The position numbers and the translations under genes were made by a program. Below, piece after piece: positions 60,401 through 64,000 of a stretch of DNA of 64,000 nt (positions within the stretch are counted from its first letter, which is position 1; the number at the start of each line of letters is the position of its first letter). Location: contig AYMD01000009.1 of assembly GCA_000495735.1 (NCBI GenBank), positions 96,575-160,574 on the forward strand, given 5' to 3'. The DNA comes from an uncultured Acidilobus sp. JCHS (lineage in GTDB: Archaea; Thermoproteota; Thermoprotei_A; Sulfolobales; Acidilobaceae). The notes under the pieces are model-generated. The model worked only from the letters and a program-made list of their open reading frames with translations, was not told the origin of the DNA and did no database searches.

Positions 60401-61432
60401 TTACCAGGGAAACATGTAAGGCTCGAGGCGGCCCTGAAGGGCCATGAAGGCCTCTCCAGGGGTCAGCACGGGCTTCTCATATTCGTAAAGGTCATCCACC
60501 GGCAGCCTTGGACAGCTGGTCACCACGAACGCCTCGAACCACTCACTATCAACGTCCCTCAGGTACTGCTGATTTAGCACGTCAGACGCCAACAAGATGA
60601 ACTCCCTATTGTGATGCCTGAGGGAGGCCTGTAAGGCGTTGAGGACCCAGGGCCTGTACTGGCCTGTCTTCAGGCCCATTATGACGCCCCATCTCCTGGC
60701 GTTAATGGCGTCAGAAACCTTCTTCAGCCTCATAGCTAGGAACCTCTCGCCCTCCCTGGTCATGTCCCTGGCCTCCTGCCTGTAGGGGTCCACCTGCACC
60801 ACGGGCCTCTGGGTGGCCAGGTATAGGCCTATGGCGTGAAAGAGGCCCCCTCCCAACATGACGTAGCCTTCGGCAAGCCTTGGAACTACCCTGTAGTCGC
60901 AGCCAAGGACCTGGCCCTCAAGGAGGTAGGGCAGCGCCTTGCCTGCCCTTATCACGCTCAGGCCGGCCTCCTCAAGCCCCCTTACGACTGCTTCGTAGAA
61001 CTTAGCGTGCTGGACTGTGGTCAGGACCGAGACCCTCTTAAGCCCCCTCGAGAGGAGGATCCCCGCCGCCCCCCTTATGACCTCGCTCCTTGGCGGTATG
61101 TTAAATGATGCCTCGGCGTAGACTACCTTGACCCCCTCAGTTGAAGCCCCCCTGGCCAGCTCAGGAGGGTACGGGGTGTGACCCACGTGAACTATAGTCA
61201 CGTTGCTGCCCAGCGCCTCCCTTAGCTGGGGCGCGTGGATGTCGCAGGAGCCGTAGGTTGGGTCTACCTCAACTATGGGGTCTACTCCATAGGTCCTGAG
61301 GCACTGAACAAGCTCGGCAGCGGCCCTTTTCAGGCCTGGCGGAAGCTGAAGGACCACTGGCCCCCTGGCTTCCTTAAGCTCGGGCGGGAATGTGAACGTG
61401 TAGTCCATAAGCTCGCACTCTATGCCTCTCAC
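60401..61432 (-). CDS. dph2: Diphthamide synthesis enzyme Dph2
   Basis: A non-canonical radical SAM enzyme that attaches the 3-amino-3-carboxypropyl group to the EF-2 His. Its 343 residues have three domains, each giving one Cys for the [4Fe-4S] cluster: YGSCD near residue 65, LGCDY near residue 178, and TSCPRLPVDD near residue 309. All ligands are present. Its start overlaps the small zinc-finger ORF by 4 bases. Confidence 0.94.
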   Translation of the reverse strand: MRGIECELMDYTFTFPPELKEARGPVVLQLPPGLKRAAAELVQCLRTYGVDPIVEVDPTYGSCDIHAPQLREALGSNVTIVHVGHTPYPPELARGASTEGVKVVYAEASFNIPPRSEVIRGAAGILLSRGLKRVSVLTTVQHAKFYEAVVRGLEEAGLSVIRAGKALPYLLEGQVLGCDYRVVPRLAEGYVMLGGGLFHAIGLYLATQRPVVQVDPYRQEARDMTREGERFLAMRLKKVSDAINARRWGVIMGLKTGQYRPWVLNALQASLRHHNREFILLASDVLNQQYLRDVDSEWFEAFVVTSCPRLPVDDLYEYEKPVLTPGEAFMALQGRLEPYMFPW

Positions 61433-61653
61433 CTACCCTCCTCACCTGCCTGGGCGGACCTTGAGGGGGGCTGCCTCCTGTGCTCAAGGGTCCCCTTAGC
61501 GTGCGCCACCATGTGCGCTAACAGGTCCTCTGGCGTCGAGAACCTGGCCCTCCTGCAGATGGGGCAGAGGAGGAGCCCCGTGGACCTCTCCTTCAGCGCC
61601 CTAACCCTAGAGCCCGCGAACTCCACTATGACCTCCTCGACCTCCTCGCTCAA
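61429..61653 (-). CDS. Small C2H2 zinc-finger protein
   Basis: A 74-residue protein with one C2H2-type finger, CPICRRARFSTPEDLLAHMVAH (positions about 30-51; Cys, Cys, His, His), and a charged tail. An N-terminal strand-rich part precedes it. The TTG start is at 61653. It is translationally coupled to dph2, so it may assist a translation or RNA process; no specific function is known to me. Confidence 0.7.
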   Translation of the reverse strand: MSEEVEEVIVEFAGSRVRALKERSTGLLLCPICRRARFSTPEDLLAHMVAHAKGTLEHRRQPPSRSAQAGEEGR

Positions 61654-61755
61654 GCCTGTCAGCCGGCATAACCTAGATTAGCCCCAGAGGCCTTAAACTG
61701 TTCAGGCCGATGAGTTGGCTGACCTGCGCTGATGCCTGGATGAGGACCACCGATC

Positions 61756-62112
61756 TCAACGAGGCCCCTCAGAAGTCATATCGGTAAGCTTATGGCTCAC
61801 CTCTGCAAGCAGCTGAGCCGCCTCCTTAAGCGCCTCAAGCCCCAGCCCCGTGACCTCATAGGCCCCGTGCTCGTTCTTCCTTATGAGGCCCTCCCTCTCA
61901 AGCCTATACATCACTGTGTAGAGCGTGACCGTGGGCGGGTTGAAGGAGAACTTCTCCCTTATGCTCTTCTTGACCTGATAAGGGTACGTGGGGTTGTCCT
62001 TCAGGACGGCCAACACGTATATCCACAGGGTCCTTACAGTAATGTTCTTAATTAACCTCGTCAGGGCCTTGGTCTTTCTTGCCTTCCCCTCTTCCTCCTT
62101 CTCGTCTGCCAA
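61756..62112 (-). CDS. PadR-family winged-helix regulator
   Basis: A 118-residue protein with a charged N-terminal tail (about 20 residues), a PadR-type winged helix (LWIYVLAVLKDNPTYPYQVKK, then TPPTVTLYT-like PPTVTLYTVMYRLEREGLI) and the wing AYEVTGLG. A C-terminal helix for dimerisation follows. The TTG start at 62112 lies close to a TATA-like GCTTTAAGT (minus, 62124-62132). Its target is unknown. Confidence 0.82.
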   Translation of the reverse strand: MADEKEEEGKARKTKALTRLIKNITVRTLWIYVLAVLKDNPTYPYQVKKSIREKFSFNPPTVTLYTVMYRLEREGLIRKNEHGAYEVTGLGLEALKEAAQLLAEVSHKLTDMTSEGPR

Positions 62113-62161
62113 GGTCTATCCCACTTAAAGCCTTCCGGCCCTTGTTTTAGCAGAGAAAAAC

Positions 62162-62170
62162 CCTTTATAT
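62162..62170 (+). promoter_or_regulatory. TATA box of tRNA-Leu (GAG)
   Basis: CCTTTATAT lies 29-37 bases before the tRNA 5' end at 62199, the usual spacing for an archaeal tRNA promoter. Confidence 0.6.
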
Positions 62171-62198
62171 ACGCTCTCCTAATCCCTAGATCACAGGT

Positions 62199-62283
62199 GC
62201 GGGGGTGCCCGAGCCTGGTCAAAGGGGTCGGGCTGAGGGCCCGATGGCGTAGGCCTGCGTGGGTTCAAAGCCCACCCCCCGCA
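62199..62283 (+). tRNA. tRNA-Leu (anticodon GAG)
   Basis: A class II tRNA with acceptor GCGGGGG/CCCCCGC, T arm GTGGG TTCAAAG CCCAC, and discriminator A at 62283, with CCA encoded at 62284-62286. The anticodon stem TCGGG/CCCGA encloses CTGAGGG, giving anticodon GAG with the normal U33. It contrasts with the other two tRNA-Leu genes of the window, which have C33. Confidence 0.95.
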
Positions 62284-62294
62284 CCACACGCTGC

Positions 62295-63221
62295 CTAATG
62301 GCCTCCCTTCAGCAGCTTACCGGCCCTCTCGGCTAGTTGCGAGTCCCTCCTCTCGTACTCGTAATATCCTATCAGCTCATAGAACTCCTGCCTCGTCATC
62401 AGCTTGTCCAGGATGTGCTTCTGGGTCCCCCTCTGCTTAAGCTCAATTAGGACGTCCTTGATCGCCTTAATCGCGGCCCTGAACGTGGTCACTGGGAATA
62501 TCACTATTTTGTACCCGGCCTCCCTGAACTCATCAACGGTTATGTATGGCGTCCTGCCGAACTCTGTCATGTTGGCCAGCAGGGGGGCCTTAACCCTTCT
62601 GGCGAACTCGCGGAACTCCTCAAGGCTGTGAAGGGCCTCGGGGAATATGACGTCGGCGCCGGCCTCAACGTAAAGCTGCGCCCTCTCGATGGCCGCCTCG
62701 AGCCCCTCGACCTCCCTTGCGTCGGTCCTAGCTATTATCACCATGCCCTTCCTCCTGGCCTCAGCGGCCGCCATTACCTTCTTCACCATCTCTTCAGGGG
62801 GGACCACGCTCTTGCCTGACAGGTGCCCGCACTTCTTCGGCATGACCTGGTCCTCTATCTGTACAGCTGCCGCCCCGGCCTCCTCGAGCTCCTTGACGGT
62901 CCTATAGACGTTAAGTGGCTCCCCGAAGCCTGTGTCCGTGTCCACTATCAGCGGCAGATCAACGACCTCGTTTATCCTCCTGACGGCGTCGAGGACCTCT
63001 GAGAAGGTTATGATGCCGAGGTCGGGCATGGCGAGGCTTCCCGTGAGGGCGGCCCCGGAGAGATATAACGCCTCAAAGCCCACGGACTCGGCCAGCAGGG
63101 CTGAGATAGGGTCGAAGACCCCAGGCGCAACTATGACGTCCCTTTTAGCTATGAGGTCCCTCAGCCTCTGTGAGGGATGAACGTCGCCTTTGATCCTATA
63201 AAGGTAGGCCATAGCCCCCAC
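62295..63221 (-). CDS. prpB: Methylisocitrate lyase / PEP mutase family enzyme
   Basis: A 308-residue TIM-barrel C-C lyase. The signature KKCGH with the catalytic Cys is near residue 130. Metal ligands lie in VDTDTGFGEP, and other motifs are IARTDAR, ADVIFPEAL and LANMTEFGRTP. This is the pattern of 2-methylisocitrate lyase, and isocitrate as substrate cannot be excluded. The longest start is GTG at 63221; ATG at 63212 (MAYLYRIKG) is a good alternative. TATA-like CCAAATAATAG (minus, about 63249-63259) precedes it. Confidence 0.88.
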   Translation of the reverse strand: MGAMAYLYRIKGDVHPSQRLRDLIAKRDVIVAPGVFDPISALLAESVGFEALYLSGAALTGSLAMPDLGIITFSEVLDAVRRINEVVDLPLIVDTDTGFGEPLNVYRTVKELEEAGAAAVQIEDQVMPKKCGHLSGKSVVPPEEMVKKVMAAAEARRKGMVIIARTDAREVEGLEAAIERAQLYVEAGADVIFPEALHSLEEFREFARRVKAPLLANMTEFGRTPYITVDEFREAGYKIVIFPVTTFRAAIKAIKDVLIELKQRGTQKHILDKLMTRQEFYELIGYYEYERRDSQLAERAGKLLKGGH

Positions 63222-63334
63222 CGCTACAGAACAGAGGCTGGGTCCAACTATTATTTGGTTGTTGAGACAGCATAACCAGCTTAACGTGAAAGCTCGTTAT
63301 GTTTATAGCCTGAAGTCTGTGACCAGCGCTGAGG

Positions 63335-63415
63335 GTGAGAACGTTGGGAGGCAGGCAGAGGACCACGCTCTTCATGACTAAGGAGCAGAGGCAGGAGAAG
63401 GGTAAGAAGTCTTGA
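63335..63415 (+). CDS. Possible 26-residue leaderless ORF before the SPOUT gene
   Basis: The GTG at 63335 lies about 30 bases after TTTATA (63302-63307), where transcription should begin. The frame encodes a short basic peptide (MRTLGGRQRTTLFMTKEQRQ, then six more residues). Its TGA overlaps the TTG of the next gene as TTGA, the same coupling used by real genes in this window. It could be a regulatory upstream ORF or a small protein. It may also simply be 5' leader. Confidence 0.35.
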   Translation: MRTLGGRQRTTLFMTKEQRQEKGKKS

Positions 63416-64000
63416 GCCTGAGCTGGGCGCCCTGGCAGCCCCTGAGGAGGCGCCAGCCCCTTGAGGTCCTGATGCCAGGCAGCGTGCTCTCCGTCGAGCA
63501 GGACCTAAGGGACAAGACCTATAAGGCTGGCCTCATTTCAAGGGCCCTTGCCCTCTTTAGGGTAGACAGGGTCACTATATTCTCGGACGAGGAGACGGCC
63601 GAGCGGGACAAGTCGCTGCTGGCTGAGCTGCTGAGGTACCAGGTCACGCCACCTCACCTTAAGCGGAAGGTCTTCCCCCTGAAGGAGGAGCTGAAGTATG
63701 CCGGCCTCATGCCGCCCCTTAACCTGCCTAACCACAGGCCCCCTAAGGAGGCCAGGGCAGGGGCCATAATTGACGGCCTCGTCATCTCTAAGGGGGAGGA
63801 GGGCTGTGAGGTGTTCCTCGGAGACGTTGGCACAGGCCTCCTTCGTAGTTGCAAGGAGAGGCCTGGCGACGTGGTGACGGTCGTCATAACCTCGACCTCT
63901 GGTGAAAGGGTCTTCCTGGAGAGGGCGAGCTGGGGAAGGGTGTACGTGGGCTATGAGGTAGAGTTGGGTGATGACCTAATGAAGGAGCTGGAGAGGCTGC
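63412..64000 (+). CDS. SPOUT-family RNA methyltransferase, 5' part
   Basis: The frame stays open to the window end (196 codons visible). VLMPGSVLSVEQDLRDKTYK, then AGLISRALALFRVDRVTIFSD, then TPPHLKRKVFPLKEELKYAGLMPPL are typical of the archaeal DUF171/C9orf114-type SPOUT methyltransferases, whose predicted target is a uridine in RNA. An inserted OB-like segment follows (VFLGDVGTGLL...GDVVTVVI). In archaea this gene often precedes uL3 and the large ribosomal operon, so that operon may begin just outside the window. The TTG start at 63412 is preceded by AGGAGAAGGGTAAG. Confidence 0.85.
   Translation, partial: MSLSWAPWQPLRRRQPLEVLMPGSVLSVEQDLRDKTYKAGLISRALALFRVDRVTIFSDEETAERDKSLLAELLRYQVTPPHLKRKVFPLKEELKYAGLMPPLNLPNHRPPKEARAGAIIDGLVISKGEEGCEVFLGDVGTGLLRSCKERPGDVVTVVITSTSGERVFLERASWGRVYVGYEVELGDDLMKELERL

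Noticed and set aside
1-64000. Insertion sequence, prophage, CRISPR array or conjugative island
   Set aside because: No transposase, integrase, direct-repeat array, Cas gene or composition break was found; the window is core chromosome.

Overview
The window is a gene-dense stretch of archaeal chromosome, and its gene set points to a thermophilic crenarchaeon. It carries reverse gyrase, TFB, aIF5A, eukaryote-type ribosomal proteins (eS25, eS19, eL19, eL32), Rpo11 and the exosome subunit Csl4. It also has Dph2, CarS for ether lipids, and a divergent CdvA/ESCRT-III pair. The Cdv pair argues against Thermoproteales. GC-rich coding, frequent GTG and TTG starts, 4-base stop/start overlaps, TATA boxes about 25-30 bases before many starts, an anaerobic enzyme set (two AOR-family oxidoreductases, class II ribonucleotide reductase, ADP-forming acyl-CoA synthetase) and the overall content would suit Acidilobales or Desulfurococcales. 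That placement is inference. I see no insertion sequence, phage, CRISPR array or rRNA.

Layout. 1-4.7 kb: end of a threonine synthase-like gene, a tiny Cys-rich ORF, a tungsten AOR diverging from a hemerythrin-MFS pair. 4.7-16.7 kb: tRNA-Val, a zinc-ribbon gene with a disturbed start, surE, a dihydropteroate synthase-like protein with an FAD oxidoreductase, ribonucleotide reductase, eS25, a second AOR, a permuted GTPase, TFB, aIF5A and an Alba-like protein. 16.7-25 kb: panE-panB, reverse gyrase, a TrmB-like regulator, a 385-base spacer with a probable structured RNA, the Cdv pair and a tRNA-Leu. 25-34.5 kb: two orphan peptide-ABC ATPases, glyA, uL16, an acyl-CoA dehydrogenase with a winged-helix regulator, fbp-tpiA, and carS with a RecA-like ATPase. 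34.5-38.5 kb: a shortened ribosomal operon uL6-eL32-eL19-uL18-uS5-uL30-uL15. 38.5-52.2 kb: vWA protein, fused RHH-PIN protein, moeA, pterin genes, eS19, CYTH protein, Cdc48, acyl-CoA synthetase, a coiled-coil protein, PGI/PMI and an HD hydrolase. 52.2-57.8 kb: operon hemL-hemC-cobA-hemD-moeA/PBP. 57.8-64 kb: tRNA-Leu, a Cys-rich ORF, rpo11, a DUF2067-like gene, csl4, a METTL5-like methyltransferase, dph2, a zinc-finger ORF, a PadR regulator, a third tRNA-Leu, a methylisocitrate lyase-type enzyme, and the start of a SPOUT methyltransferase gene.

Several genes appear to work together. The two MoeA proteins can supply the metal-pterin cofactor of the two AORs. hemL, hemC, hemD and cobA lead to precorrin-2, a precursor of siroheme and of the cobalamin used by the class II reductase. 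fbp and tpiA form a gluconeogenic pair, and PGI/PMI acts next to it. MptE, a DUF447-like protein and the dihydropteroate synthase-like protein suggest a modified folate or methanopterin-type C1 carrier, with glyA as a consumer.

Most unusual signals: a spacer RNA whose 3' hairpin contains two opposed kink-turn-like loops sharing one GGCC helix (23248-23115 region, i.e. 23248 to 23315 on the + strand); a single-chain RHH antitoxin-PIN toxin fusion; a 51-residue twin CX3C ORF after an AOR gene; two tRNA-Leu genes with C instead of U at position 33; and palindromes on the promoters of the ESCRT-III gene and of a small regulator.
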